DNA from: Setoptus koraiensis
Lineage: Eukaryota > Arthropoda
Direction: 5' to 3'
NCBI GenBank assembly: GCA_048013815.1
Contig: CM106585.1
Span: forward strand, 2,418,001 to 2,482,000
DNA length: 64,000 nucleotides
Shown here: positions 48,420 to 61,292 of the stretch, piece by piece
How the letters are laid out: the number at the start of each line of letters is the position of its first letter
How positions within the stretch are numbered: position 1 is the stretch's first letter
Program-made: the position numbers and the translations under genes
The notes under the pieces: generated by a model
The model's input: only the letters and a program-made list of their open reading frames with translations
Told to the model about the DNA's origin: nothing
Database searches by the model: none

Positions 48420-49696
48420 TCATTTCTTGCGTCCTCCCCCGCCCATTGCAAGTATTTGCACCACTCGTATGAATATGTTTATTGTGTCCATGTATAGGTG
48501 TAATGAACTGTAGAGATTTGACAGATAGATTGAAAAAAAAAATGATATATCGAAGTTATTATCATCACAATTGATTGTTATGGTGATACTGAAAGTTTTG
48601 GGTGCGTTACATCAGTAATTCTTCACACATTAGAATACTTACTGGTTTACTGGGTCAAATGGATACGTTGAATACAGAGGGTGAACTTCGGCCTGTTTGA
48701 TTGTCCTCTGTGTGTCGAACAATAACATACCGCTGAATAAGATTAAACCTCCATAAAGTGCAATTCCATACAAACCAAGACCAAGCTTAGATGTTGGTGG
48801 CAAAAATATAGAGCCGAGTGAGCTGGCTACAACTACTCCGAGACCAATCGAAAGTGGAGCCGATTGCATCAAAAATTTCTCTGATGGCGCGCAGACTGCG
48901 ATCGCTGACAGACCGCCAACAATACCGGCTGTATATGTGGCTGCCCTCAATAAGAGAGGACCCCCGACAACGGTCAAAGGGGCGAGTATAAGTCCGAGGA
49001 GGGCACAATGAGCAGCCCATGCAACTTGCTTGGGGCCTAAACCTGGCTCATATCGTATGGATTGAACGATACCTCCAGAAATCATGAGGGCTGCAATGGT
49101 GCCTATGGCCATGAGAATTCCACCCTTGGATGCCAACGCCAATATTGCAGGCGTTCTAAATCCCATATAAGCTGCCGATGCAGATATTCCAAGTCCAGTT
49201 GCGAGGTAGGTGTAAGTCGTGTGTATTCTATCCTTGACGTATTGAGGCCAGATCCTGAATAATTCATTTATCAAGAGAGCAAAATATTACGAAAATTAGC
49301 TAACAGCTGTGAAGTTAACATTGTTTGTAATTGAGATATTCATTCGTTCACTTACATAGATCTCTCGAGTGCTCCCTCTTGATTGGACAAGCCGAGTCCA
49401 TAGAAGCAAAGTGTGCCGACTCCAAGGGCTCCGGCTCCACCAATGACCATCATGCCATACTTGTTCATAGTGTTCACATTGAATTCTGGCACAGGTTTTG
49501 CTCTGATCGCCTCTGCCTTCTCTTTGGCACTAAATCTAACGTTGAAGCGGCTACTTCTACTGAATAGTCTGACAGTACCCTGGGCTGACTTGTTTGTTGT
49601 TTGTTGATAGCCAAGCACCGAAGTGGCGAATTTAGGTGCCGATGTTCTGGCCAGATCCGAAATAAGCATTCGAGAAGCCGCTAATGTCGACAGCAT
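48420..49696 (-). CDS. GHITM: Growth hormone-inducible transmembrane protein (TMBIM5), mitochondrial
   Basis: A Bax-inhibitor-1 family protein of the mitochondrial inner membrane, linked to cristae structure and cation/proton exchange. Three exons: 49,696-49,356, 49,254-48,643 and 48,507-48,420, with introns of 101 and 135 bp. The product is 346 residues (human 345). Exon 1 encodes an Arg/Ser-rich presequence (VRLFSRSSRFNVRFSAKEK) and the first membrane helix. The junction reads LERSM-IWPQYVKDRIHTTY, matching the family. TM helices fill exon 2, with GGPLLLRAATYTAGIVGGLS and CAPSEKFL. Exon 3 restores LYMDTINIFIRVVQILAMGG and the terminal GRKK. Without exon 3 the last helix would be lost. All junctions agree in phase, so the model is firm. 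Confidence 0.95.
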
Positions 49697-50627
49697 TTTG
49701 TGTGTTTGTGTCTATACTTGCGTTGAATATTATTAGAAGTTATCAACGTTATAAAATTAAATCCAATTAAACAAACGGAAGAGATATGTGTCCCCTCGAA
49801 CGCGATCTCTCCGAGTACAAGTATCGAGATGACGGTTCCAAATGTGTTGTTTTTACAGTCAAATTCTTAATAATGTGCACTGATGGATTCTAGCTAAATA
49901 TTGCGTATATTATTGTTAGTATGATAATAATGATATTAAATGTGACCTCAAATAGTATTATAGTGCCTTGGAAATTTCCAGATAAATCCTTTTGTGATAG
50001 ATTCACATGCTAAAAACAACGATGCATACGTATAGGGTGGCAGGTTCAAATGGGCAAGTTTCTACAGTTTATGCTACGCTGCCCTCCACAGTGCATTTTC
50101 AGCACACAAACACTGCGCGCTGCTTCCAATGTGCACCGATGTTTTATGAAATATCCAACAGAGGCGCTGCTCACACTTTGTTCAACAAAGAATGCACTGC
50201 AGCGCCGCTCTCGCGAACCTTTTGTAAACTAATTTAGGTGCATCAGAAAAACGTGTGCTAGCTTTAATCGCACAGTTAGTGAGTAAGTAAGACTTTGAGC
50301 GTGTTTAGCGCCGCAGTTTAACACAGGCACACAATAATACTTTGCACTCTCTGTGCTTGTGCGCTGCACAGGAGCTTTTGGACTATGCTGGCTTGCTTGC
50401 TCCACCCTATAAGTTGTTTACAAAAATAACAGCTATGCCATTTCGGACCGCAAGGATGCGCGTGACCCGCGCGCGGCACACCCACTCGGGCATTAACATG
50501 GTACCCCTGGGTGGGGAGTGCATTGGGAAAAGCGCACACAGTGCATTTGCCACTTTTGTATTTTTCTTATATAACAGAGGGTGCCACTTACGGTCTATGG
50601 CACATAGTGTCTAGACCTTAGGTAAAC

Positions 50628-50658
50628 TTTCATTTGTCTAGACTCTAGACAAATGAAA
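50628..50658. repeat. 31-bp near-perfect palindrome
   Basis: Arms TTTCATTTGTCTAGA and TCTAGACAAATGAAA, 15 bp each and exactly complementary, surround a single C. Another GTCTAGAC palindrome lies just upstream at 50,609-50,616. It has no loop, so it would extrude as a cruciform or act as a dimer-binding site rather than an RNA hairpin. Confidence 0.85.
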
Positions 50659-53600
50659 CATTCCCCATCGGTGCCTTAAATGAGTGGATAAAAAAAGACG
50701 AAAGAAGTTGCCTAATTGATCGTTAATTGTATATAAATAGAACAGATTCTTAAAGTTAAGACCAATGAAGTCCGTGTGCCTTGAAACACAGCGCCACCGT
50801 GCATCTGCATACAATTTGTGGAATTAGCTTGATAATAGGGTGATCATATAATGAAAAAACAAAAAATTTTCTGTATACAAGGCTTATTAGTTTTACAGTC
50901 TCCGTAGACTACCACCTTACTCCTCCACAAAAACTATTAAATTAACTCGCTGTTATCAATATCTCGCAGGCAGCCCTCAGGAGTTCGCCAGTAGGTGCCT
51001 GCATCTATCGCGGGTTATATGTCTCCCAAGCCTGATGACTTGGATGGACTGTGAACAGATCTATTAGTAGTTTACTTAACTCATTGTTGATTAGATGCGA
51101 TTAGACTAGTTAGACAAACTCGAGTTATTTGATAATACCCGGAAGTGAGAATCGCCAGTTGCTCACTTGCTTCACATCTAACCTAGGAGGACAGAGGTGT
51201 AAGCAGTTGTAATCATTGAGATCTCGCTATATCGACAATTTAACTCAAAATTTCGTTTTGTGTTAGTTTAACATGTCAGGATAATACATATGAATTTTTA
51301 TCAAGATTGACCAAGTGACATAGAAGTTAAACGAGAAACCTTGGGATGGCACTGAAATGTACTCTTGAGGTTTTTTTGTGAGCTTCGCACCTATTCTACG
51401 AATCATATCTCGGATCTAGGAGCACAGTGTTGTATACAAAAATTAGGAAAGGATGGGCTCTATTCACAAGGTAAAGCTCATTTACGAACATATACCTCTC
51501 CAACAAACTATAGCCTCAATCTTCCCTCCTGATCGTGCTGAGCGAGTACAGGTCCACCAAAGTCCAAACTAAAGTCTAATTTTTGGAATAATTATACTAG
51601 TTTCTCGAACTCGATCTTGATGCTTTGTTTGGTTTTGGAGTATGTATCTAAGTGATTAAATTTGAAAATTAGTGGATGTTTCGACAACTTTTTAAGTTCG
51701 AAGCGTTAACAAAATAATGATATCTGACTAGGTAGACCGGTCATATAATAATACAGTCATCTCAAATCAACCCGATTTTACCGTATTTACCTCCATTCTA
51801 TTTAGATTGTCGAAGGAGTCAGTAATGATTAGAATTGTGCTCATCCCTTCAAAAGATCACATTGCCATCGAGGTATAAACTTAACACACGCTCAATTTCC
51901 CAAAGTTGTAATCAAGATAGATCATAAGACAGTAGCTACTCCATCGATGGATATAATACAAATCAGCCGACAATTGTGAGCGAGACGAAGCGAGGAAACG
52001 TATCTCGCGATGGGAGTATTTGAACAACAATCTAGTGTTACTGCACACTTAATATATATTTTGTAGTATATGATTGCGGTAGGCAAGCATATCAGGTAAA
52101 TCGCCTTTACATACAACATGTATCCCGGTACTATTAAGGTTACTAATGTCATCATACATTCCACATTATTTCAACCAGTATGTAAAGTGTACTACCTAGC
52201 GAGATAGTCCACTGATCGGGAGCTGAAATAAACACAAAATTGAACGCCACCTATGTCTGCTATGAGGCTGGTGTATGATGATTCCATTTTACTAACATAA
52301 TATTGATCATAGTAATAGGTAACTACCATACTATAACTTACTTGTATGAAGAATCGTAATGATGCACCTTCGGTTGCGGCAAGTATAGCTAGGTAATCAG
52401 TAAGTCATCACTTATTTTGCACGGTCACGTTATGTGTCATGACTAGGTGCTTGATAATACAAATACGTTTACTTCCTCCGATCTAATATAATAATCATTG
52501 GCGTTGTTTTTCATATAGTAATAACAATATAGTATCTATCATCGATATTGTCAGCATCCTTCTATCATCATCAATAACATGGCGTTTATGGTGAAAAAAA
52601 AAACAACGAAAAAACAATAACAACAACAGTAGAATCTATGATCTCAAATATTTGATTGTATCATAGATATCACAATCAACATTCAGTTGCTTAAGTATCC
52701 TCTTTTGTTGATATTGAATGCTTCACTTCTGTTTGCCTTGTTTATCATGAGAGTGACGGCAACAGCAATAGACAGTGTGTGCTAGTTCAAGGAACTAGAC
52801 TCTCTAGCTTATTAGATTACCTTTCTCAGTGGACCATTAGTATCATACTTTTCTTTGATGTCTCTGGGTTCTAAATAGTGTCACAGTAGCGTACAAAGTA
52901 TCTCTAGAGGCCCTCTGCGAGTCTGACAAATACACAAAGATGGATCTTACCATCTTGCGGAATAAATACTGCTAGCATTGATTAGGCGCCAACCAGAGTA
53001 AACTATTGAATAATAGTGAGATGGATCGTTTTGCTAGAAGAAACTCTTTCGCTTCTTGATCAAGATCAATGTACATACATTTGAAGCAATAATATTAATA
53101 ACAATGCTACGTCATAAGACTGTTGTTACACCGCCACATCAACAACAACGTCAAAAACGACGACTGCGACAACAAGAATCCACTTGGATAAACTAGGAGA
53201 TGCCACTCATCGTTATACACATGTAGGAGTCGTTATAGGGTGTGTAGGATAGGATTACTTGTTTTGGTGGTCGATTTAAATTTGTTTGTAATAATTACAT
53301 AAATAATTGATGAGTTATATATGGTGATAATCAAATTAGTACGAGTAATACGATGAACATAGGCACCTTTTGTTGCTCTCTAAAGCTAAATCGATAAAAT
53401 TCGCATATAATCCTGACTTAAAGTGTGGATAAAATCTGTTCTCATTTTACCTTATCAATTTGTTAGCCTCTTCTCTGGATTTCTTATGACCTGTGAGCAA
53501 CATAAAAGGTAAACAAACAGTTTCAAAACTAAAGCGTGAGAATAAGTAAATGAAAAATCATCTTGAGAAAGTTGTCTTGCTGATAACGTTTCTTTCTCCT

Positions 53601-56127
53601 AGTCACGATACGCACGTACCGTACAAGTTGAGTGCTGATTTGAATATTTTAATAATAAATTGTTGATTTCTCTTCCTGGGTCGTAATGTGGTTATACCGA
53701 CAATACATGGTTGTCGTGTATCTGCCTTCGTTAATTGATTCGTGAAGTAAAACATGACAGCGTTATCCATACATCCATTTTACCTTTACTATTCGCCAAT
53801 TTCTATGATTATAGACCGTGTGTGCCTATGTATTAAACTAGTTGAGGATTATTTACATTGAGAGTTGAAGAGGTTGAATTAGTGACACTAGATTAGCAGT
53901 TTTTTACCTGGTTTACGAGCTCGATCCAGTCTAATCGATGATGATATCAGACACATATCGATCATGCGACTAGCGAATGTCAACCGGAAGAGAGCAAATT
54001 CTGTGCCCCACAGCGAGCCGAATGTCTATCAATTAGAATCATGTTGTGGTCATAGTTCGATTGTGACTTTGTTTCTATTAGAAACTTTCTATTGATCCAT
54101 TCAACAATGGCGCAATGGTTTTTTGTTGAGCACCTAATTCAACAGTCATCATCGATTGATTGCAGCAGTAGACGTGATTTTGGACTGCACCTGATGAGGG
54201 CGCTGATGAATGAGATGTATAAACGAAACAGTTCAAGAGAACAACTACGCTTGTCGACATAGCAGACGCCCTCTTCAATCCATCGTTTACGTAGACGAGT
54301 GTAAATCTTCTGTAAGGGATTTGTATGATGGCAGTAAAAGGGAAAAATCAATGCTGGATTGAACCATTTTACTTGAAGTATTTCCTCTATATAAACCTCT
54401 TGACTCGGTGTTGCATAATATCTTATATCGACTTAAAAGCTGTTATATCGATGCTGTTGATGATAAACAGAATCTACCGACAGTATAATGAGTAGTGAGA
54501 CAGAGGCGACAATAGCATCATCATCTGTGATGGTGTCTGACATTGTCTGGCAAGCACCGCCGATGTTTGGACTACAAACTTTGGAGTTCAAGTGAAGTTT
54601 ATTGTATAAGTTACAGCATTTATATAAATAGTAGCACAGATTAGTGGGCAACTGTTCCGTGGCACAGAAATAGCACAGAACACAGGGGGTTCGCGAGTGG
54701 CAAATTGGCCCAGTTCGACATTCCCACTGTAACCGTTAGCGCTCTTTGTTGACTTGCACTTTTTGTAGCCGACATGAGCAATCTCTTGCATATACGGCTA
54801 ATTATATCATCGACACATTCAGACTTTCGAACATCTTCTTGTGCGCCGCACAGTCAGTCCATTCATGCTCAGTGTGCAGTCGATGTGATTTATATAAAAA
54901 AGAAGAAAGGAAAGATGGAAAAAAGTTCAAAAGTAACTGACTGCCAGCGAACGGGCTCTGTATTTGGCTCTATATTTGACTACCGACAATGCATTGAGGG
55001 CCTGGTGTGTTGGTGTCTCGATGCAACAAGCGCGACTTCAACCAATACAAGAGGGAGGGAGAGAGAGAAGCCCCTGCGGAGCAGATTCAGAACTACAAAG
55101 TGAACTTTCCCTGAAAAGATCTCGTTATTGTGCCACGGCAACTACAGGTCTGTGGGCCTGCTTCGTGCTCGTTACCAGATTATTGTTACTCTTATTATTA
55201 CCGCTTGAGGGTACGTGTTTTCCGACGCGGGGTGGCGCCTCAGCTGTTCATGCATCATAGCTGTATGGTTGTACGCGATCCTGCAGATAAGCACTTTGCA
55301 TGAACAACTGCTACTCGTTGAAACTGCATAAGATGAATCAAGTGCGTCGCCCTAGCGGATTTAAAAGATAATAATCATCGGACATTGGAAAAAGCGCACA
55401 CAGTACAGCAAAGCATAGCAACAAGCGGTGGGTGAGTCTAGATGAGTCACCCGCTCACGAGTCGAACTATGCAACACCGCGGTGATTTTATAATGTACGA
55501 TAATTCAGTGGTGATGAAACAACGAACAAAGTACAGACTCAAAATTATAAAAATTTTCAAAAAGTGCGCCAAGGGCACAAAGCGAATCATTCGTTTGACA
55601 TCATTAGAATCATGAGAACCCGAAACGAGAAGAGAGAGAGAGAGAAATGCGCAGTTTTATGTGCTTCAAAATGCAATTCATACATCACACAGATAGTTAG
55701 CATGTGAACGGACCATCGACTGGTGAGCAATATAGGGCTCGAAATAAGCGGCTCAGACATTGGCGATTTTATGCTCAGGCGCTGTACTCATATTGTTGCT
55801 GTAGTGTGGTGAATCTAGATCATATGGTTGAGAAAGTTGATGAAGCTAGAGCTCGGATGGCTCACGTTCACAATGTATCGTTGCACAGGCTACGGGTATG
55901 CGAGAGGACAATTGGAGTTAGATCTTGTGCGCACTCTCACATATACTACGCACGAAGACGAACACTAACCTCACAGACTGTACTTCATTAGGTCCTGTTA
56001 GTAGACTTTGCTGTAGAATCTGCTGCAGTGTTACTAGGGGCTAAAGGACATGAGCCACTTGAGACCACCAAAAATAAGAGCAAGCCTGAATCGCGCGATT
56101 CTACAAGTTAAGTCGCGCTCAAACGCA

Positions 56128-56150
56128 CACACACACACACACACACACAC
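56128..56150. repeat. (CA)n microsatellite
   Basis: About 11 CA units upstream of GSK3. A related (TG)-rich run lies at about 56,335-56,385. The two are in inverted orientation some 200 bp apart. Confidence 0.75.
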
Positions 56151-56773
56151 TGGCTTGTGCACCGTGCACCACGGCAGGGATGGCCAGTGCTACTGGCCCA
56201 TTGGTGCTGCGTGATGGAATAATGTAGACCAAATGATGCTTGAGTCGGCAATTGTTGGAAGCGAAGGCGACTCAAGTAGTTTGATTCGACGACGGACCAA
56301 AGCGCCTGTGCGCTAGCCTGCCCACTGTGTTTTTGTGTGCGTGTGTATGTTGGTGTGTGTGTGCGTGTGTGTGTGTGCGTGTGTTTTTGTGCACAGGGGT
56401 GCAAGTGTACAATCCTCATATGTCTATCCGTAATTTTGTCTGCCAGTCTGCCAGTCTGCCTGCCTGTTTGCCTGCTAGCCCGTCTGTCTCTCTTGATATT
56501 TCTTTCTCTTTTGCTAGCTCACCTTAGTACAATTTCAACCTATGCCTGCTATTTCTCCCTTATCAATCGTTTTGTCTCCTCTTGTCTCGTTCGACTTGTA
56601 CAACACAGCCGAATATACCGTATTCGTATTTTTCTCCCTCCTCCTTCTGTATCTTTATTGCGTTTAGATATATGTTACTATCAATACAATACAATATATA
56701 TTATATATATATATATATATTTAATTGAACAGCATCCATTATTATCAATTATAACAAATATTACACCAACAAC

Positions 56774-58138
56774 ATGTCTCTCGACAGCAGAAGGAGACCC
56801 AACGCACCCAGAGATAATGTCGTCACTGTTAAAGCCCACCCAGGGCCTCTACCCCAACCTATTGATCAAATATCATCTACAACACCCTCAGCTAACAGCA
56901 CCTCTAACACTAATAGCTGCGAACAAGATGTAGATATCACATATGTAGACCTTAAGATCATTGGAAATGGCTCTTTTGGTGTTGTTTATCAGGCCACATT
57001 AACAAGTCCTACACATGAGCAAATTGCAATCAAGAAAGTCCTACAGGACAAAAGATTTAAAAACAGAGAATTACAAATAATGCGTAGACTGGATCATTGT
57101 AATGTTGTCAAATTGAAATATTACTTTCACACAGTAGGCGAAAGAAATAATGAAGTGTATCTCAACCTAGTATTGGAATATATACCAGAAACACTATATA
57201 AAATGGCCCGTACTCATAACAGGTCACGACAACAACTTCCCATGATATTGGTCAAATTATATATGTATCAGTTATTTAGAAGCTTAAATTATATTCATTC
57301 CATGAATATTTGTCACCGAGATATTAAGCCACAAAATTTATTACTCAATCCAGAAACTGGTGTTTTAAAATTATGTGATTTTGGATCAGCGAAGACATTG
57401 GTCAAGGGTGAAACTAATGTTGCCTACATATGTTCAAGATATTATCGTGCACCTGAATTGATATTCGGTGCCACAGATTACACAACTAAGATAGATATTT
57501 GGTCGGCTGGATGTGTCATGGCGGAACTCATTATTGGCGAGCCAATGTTCCCAGGGGAAAGTGGCGTTGATCAATTAGTCGAAATAATCAAGGTTCTGGG
57601 TACACCCACTAGGGAACAGATGAAATCGATGAACCAGAATTACCAAGAATTCAAATTCCCAATAATCAAAGCCCAATCATGGCATACGCTTTTTCAAAGG
57701 TTTCGTGCTCCTCCCGAGACCGCATGTTTAGTATCCAAACTGCTGGAATATACACCCACATCTAGACTTACACCATTGGAAGCATGTGCTCACAATCTTT
57801 TTGATGAATTAAGGTCACCCAATCATGTAATCCAACATAATGGACGTGATTTTCCCCCTCTATTCAATTTCACAGAAGAGGAATTAAAAGGGGAGCCTCA
57901 TCTTGCCACCATTTTGCAATGCAAAACCAGTGGTATCAGCCCCACAACAGTTCCCAGTAGTCATCAACAGCAAACACAAGCGCATCAACCTTCACCCCAG
58001 GCGTCAACTAGTTCGACGACTGTAGTTACATCCTCTGCAACGCAGCAGCAACCACATATACCATCATCACACCCCCATCACGATCCCCAAGACCCGCCAA
58101 CATCGACTCAACCTTCTGCCTCCACGGTCGACGCTTAA
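56774..58138 (+). CDS. GSK3B: Glycogen synthase kinase 3 (GSK3/Shaggy)
   Basis: A Ser/Thr kinase of the Wnt, insulin and Hedgehog pathways. One exon, 454 residues, starting at ATG 56,774. Kinase landmarks are GNGSFG (64-69), Lys87 (AIKK), HRD Asp183, DFG Asp202 and the activating Tyr218 in the loop. The primed-substrate pocket Arg98, Arg182 and Lys207 is intact. The Axin/FRAT-binding face ([16 protein letters not shown]) is conserved. The C-terminal tail is Gln/Pro/Ser/Thr-rich. The N-terminus ([15 protein letters not shown]) lacks the RPRTTSFAE motif whose Ser9/Ser21 is the Akt inhibition site in most animal GSK3. A 5' exon with that motif is not visible. The lack of introns matches most neighbours, so I do not read it as a processed copy. 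Confidence 0.95.
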   Translation: MSLDSRRRPNAPRDNVVTVKAHPGPLPQPIDQISSTTPSANSTSNTNSCEQDVDITYVDLKIIGNGSFGVVYQATLTSPTHEQIAIKKVLQDKRFKNRELQIMRRLDHCNVVKLKYYFHTVGERNNEVYLNLVLEYIPETLYKMARTHNRSRQQLPMILVKLYMYQLFRSLNYIHSMNICHRDIKPQNLLLNPETGVLKLCDFGSAKTLVKGETNVAYICSRYYRAPELIFGATDYTTKIDIWSAGCVMAELIIGEPMFPGESGVDQLVEIIKVLGTPTREQMKSMNQNYQEFKFPIIKAQSWHTLFQRFRAPPETACLVSKLLEYTPTSRLTPLEACAHNLFDELRSPNHVIQHNGRDFPPLFNFTEEELKGEPHLATILQCKTSGISPTTVPSSHQQQTQAHQPSPQASTSSTTVVTSSATQQQPHIPSSHPHHDPQDPPTSTQPSASTVDA

Positions 58139-58160
58139 GACGTAGAAATCTTCTTTCATT

Positions 58161-58166
58161 AATAAA
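58161..58166 (+). promoter_or_regulatory. Poly(A) signal of GSK3
   Basis: AATAAA 23 bases after the GSK3 stop codon. Its use would give a very short 3' UTR. Confidence 0.55.
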
Positions 58167-59465
58167 GTAATAGCAAATATTCGAAGAACTTTATCATGGA
58201 TGCGACAGTAATTCATTACTGTATATGGCTCATTATACTATCTATATTTCTGTATATTGTCAGATTTTGTTCCATTCTAAACTATATCATCAGATATCAT
58301 AGTTAATTTGCAAGATGACAATACTTCTTGATGTTGTTGCACTTTTGCATTCGTAGATGGCCGACTTCGTGTATTGATTTCAAGCATCGATGTAGATCGC
58401 ATATTGTATGCGTAATCGTATCAAATTGTGCGTGTCCTTGGTATCAGAGAAAGTGGGCGCGGCAGGCCGGGCATCACTAGAAAGTCTTTTTCATCCAGCA
58501 CGGTTAATAGGCTCAAGCGTGATCTGCGCTGTCGATTAATACCATCATCTTCATCACAGTGATTAATGAGAATATAAATACTAGGGATCAGCAACTAACA
58601 ATGCCGTTGTTAGGGAATGATAGTGCAAGTAAGTCTGACGAATTAAATCAAGCCCGAGCAATCTTATGGAGGCATGAAAACTACCCTTGCCGTACAGCAG
58701 TACATGAAACAAACTGTTAGAAAGATGTGTCTGATATCGAAGCAATACAAAGCATCCTAATAAACAGGATGTAAGCGCTTCAAAATCGAAGCATCTCCGA
58801 CAATTGTTGTTGCAATCTGCTGAATCGATTAGCTGTTGTATCGCAAGCTTGCTACTTCCCAGATGTTTGTACACGAAGGACGACCAAGGAAAAGCGGATT
58901 TCTATGCGCAGCCCATAAGCAATTCAACGAGTGTCCTGCAATCTGTCATATCCGACATCCTAGAGGGTGAAGTCTGTTTGGTCAATAAGAGTCGCTATTT
59001 ATAACGAACTACAATCAGAGGAAGTTCCGTGGTGAAACTATATTCGATTTGCTGGCGAGCATTCAAACTTTCTCTCATACCTATTTCCACCGCTGCATGA
59101 TGTCAGATTAATTTGAAAAGGAAACTCATCTCTATAAACAATTCTCCCCATTTTTCACCTTATAACAATCATGTGTCGAAAGACTCATTGATTGTACCAA
59201 TAGATAGTCCAATCGCCCAGGGAAACAACTAACATCTGAGCATACTCTCGACAAGGCTGCACACAAAGCGATGCCAACTCAGCTACATGTACTGTACACT
59301 GATGTACTGTAATAAATGTACATGTATTAATGACCATTTTGGTTAGTGATTGAGAAGAGTCTAGATAAATATATCATCACATTCGTAGTAATACTAGAAT
59401 CTAGAACTCATGTCAAGTTGAGAAAGGAATAATAAATTTGGCCAATCTCGACCCACCCTGACTTA
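58167..59465. other. Spacer between convergent GSK3 and NSUN4
   Basis: About 1.3 kb without a conserved open frame or repeat. It holds the 3' ends of both convergent genes. Confidence 0.5.
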
Positions 59466-60998
59466 CTAGGATTCGCGCTTTATTTTGCTTATGTACATAG
59501 GTCCAAAGTTGCTGCATACATTTGGTACAACCTGTTGTCCATACTTACATTGAGTGTAAAACTTGTACAAACCTCTGAGAGGTCTAAAAGTTTCTTTTAG
59601 GTTTACAATAGTGAATTTCGATTGATGCCCATTCAGAAACATCTCCCTAAGAGCAGCGTGAACGACTCCATCATTTTGTATTGGCGACATGGAACATGTT
59701 GAATATACCACGCTACCCTTAGGTCGAATGCTTGACAGAGCTGCAACCAAAATATCTCTTTGTAAGTAAGGTAATGCTACCCTTTCTTCGGTCCTAGATA
59801 ACTTGAAAATATTGTTGTAACTAGATTGCGCTGAATGACGATCATTCGTACAAGGTGCATCGACCAGTATTTTATCGTATGCGTCAGGGTGGATCATAGA
59901 TCTAGCATCTTGGTTGGTAAACTTGAGGGTTTCACTAACATATTTTATCTTGGGGCAAAAGTGATTGAAAACGTCCTTCAATCTTCCTAGCCTATTAACC
60001 GAGATGTCATTGCAATGAAGACTAGAAGGTTTCAATGTCATCATCATAGCTAAAGATTTACCGCCAGGGCTAGCGCAATAGTCTGCACAAGATTCATTAT
60101 GTTGCAGATCGAGGGCGAGAACGGGAAGCACAGACGCGCCATCTAAGAAATAATACTTTGACAGGCCTGAGTCTTTATGAATACCTGGATCCTCGAAATC
60201 GGCCCAATCATTACGTTTGCGAGTGTATATCTTGAGCTGATCAGCAAATTCAAGAGGGGCTCCTTCAGTGAAATTTACTGGAAAATCGTCATCGTTTTCT
60301 CTGTATGATTCAAAATATGAAAGATCAGTTACCGGTAGATCCTCTTGAGATATAATTTCTTCAGCAGGCACGTAATCATTGAGACTAAGATTAGTTGATG
60401 CTCTATTGATGAAATATCTTTCATCATCATCGAGCTTGCGATCGGAAAACATTTCCAATAGATCCTCGGCGGGACTTGCGAAGCCTCCACTGGTTGTGTT
60501 GCCATCAGTCAGCTGTCCATCGCTGATATCACTAACCTCTATTTGGGTTGCATCGATTTCACTTACTTCAACACCAGCCTCTTTGGCCATCATTTCTCTC
60601 CTTCGTGCTCTCTTGTTTTCTAACAACTCTTCTCTTATCTTATGATGCGTCCATGATCGTAAATGCTTCTTGTAATATTTATCTAATTCCACGATTTCTG
60701 ATTCGCCACGTAGCTCCGCATATAGCTCTTCATTGTCAAGAAAAGAATTAGATATGGCACAGTACTTATGCGGACATAGAAGGCCAAGCCTCATCGAAGG
60801 CCAACTAGAACCATAGACTTTAGAGTAAAAATTATCAAAATGGCTGATAGCCAGGTCAGAATTCTTGGAGGCTTTCTGAATGTTTCTCCAGGATGCCGAG
60901 GTCCATTTACCCTCCAGTTGGGCAGCATATTGTCGACAGCTTAGTTGTCTCAATTTCCCTTTCAGATATACTCTTGTGTTCGCGGTAGATCTCAACAT
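59466..60998 (-). CDS. NSUN4: Mitochondrial rRNA 5-methylcytosine methyltransferase NSUN4
   Basis: A SAM-dependent RNA m5C methyltransferase that in animals modifies 12S rRNA and works with MTERF4 in mitoribosome assembly. One exon, 510 residues (human 384). The N-terminus is basic with few acidic residues (MLRSTANTRVYLKGKLRQLS), consistent with a mitochondrial targeting peptide. FYSKVYGSSWPSMRLGLL aligns with the family start. SAM motif I is DYCASPGGKSLA (306-317). The two catalytic-site cysteines are Cys383 (DAPCTNDRHS) and Cys435 (YSTCSMS). PNVCSNFGPMYISK is the family C-terminus. The extra length is an acidic insert at about 105-235 that is absent from vertebrate NSUN4. It converges with GSK3. 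Confidence 0.94.
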   Translation of the reverse strand: MLRSTANTRVYLKGKLRQLSCRQYAAQLEGKWTSASWRNIQKASKNSDLAISHFDNFYSKVYGSSWPSMRLGLLCPHKYCAISNSFLDNEELYAELRGESEIVELDKYYKKHLRSWTHHKIREELLENKRARRREMMAKEAGVEVSEIDATQIEVSDISDGQLTDGNTTSGGFASPAEDLLEMFSDRKLDDDERYFINRASTNLSLNDYVPAEEIISQEDLPVTDLSYFESYRENDDDFPVNFTEGAPLEFADQLKIYTRKRNDWADFEDPGIHKDSGLSKYYFLDGASVLPVLALDLQHNESCADYCASPGGKSLAMMMTLKPSSLHCNDISVNRLGRLKDVFNHFCPKIKYVSETLKFTNQDARSMIHPDAYDKILVDAPCTNDRHSAQSSYNNIFKLSRTEERVALPYLQRDILVAALSSIRPKGSVVYSTCSMSPIQNDGVVHAALREMFLNGHQSKFTIVNLKETFRPLRGLYKFYTQCKYGQQVVPNVCSNFGPMYISKIKRES

Positions 60999-61280
60999 TT
61001 TTCGCTGAAACTGTTTTGATAATGGAGAAGTTTCTTGTTCGGTTCGTTGCTCTTGATCACAGCGACATGTGTGTTTATTTTCGAAACGGCACGTGGTTTC
61101 TTTTCATATCGAGTAACTATTGAGGTATTATGTAATAAAAATGTATTTATATCTGTAATATATTAATTTTTCGAGTTAATCTCCAATTTAATATTTTGCC
61201 TTATAAGGAATTGAGACTAATCTAGTGAAGACCAGAAAGTTTTGAAAAAAAATAGAACGACTATATGAATGGGTAAATGC

Positions 61281-61285
61281 AAAAA
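61281..61285 (-). terminator. RNA polymerase III terminator of tRNA-Glu
   Basis: Five T residues on the minus strand just downstream of the tRNA 3' end. Confidence 0.7.
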
Positions 61286-61292
61286 GAGATTT

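Larger units (their letters stand above)
49697..56773. other. 7-kb non-coding region between GHITM and GSK3
   Basis: No open frame of conserved type. The first kilobase includes GC-rich patches with TATAGGGTGG motifs (50,031 plus; about 50,392-50,401 minus) and a 31-bp palindrome. The middle (51-54 kb) is AT-rich and plain. The right end (54.6-56.7 kb) has (GA)n near 55,630, (CA)n near 56,128-56,150, (TG)n near 56,331-56,396 and (TA)n at about 56,696-56,720. It must contain the divergent promoters of GHITM (-) and GSK3 (+). Confidence 0.55.

Noticed and set aside
56774-58138. GSK3 as a processed retrocopy
   Set aside because: The frame is intact, no poly(A) tail or target duplication is seen, and most neighbouring genes also lack introns.
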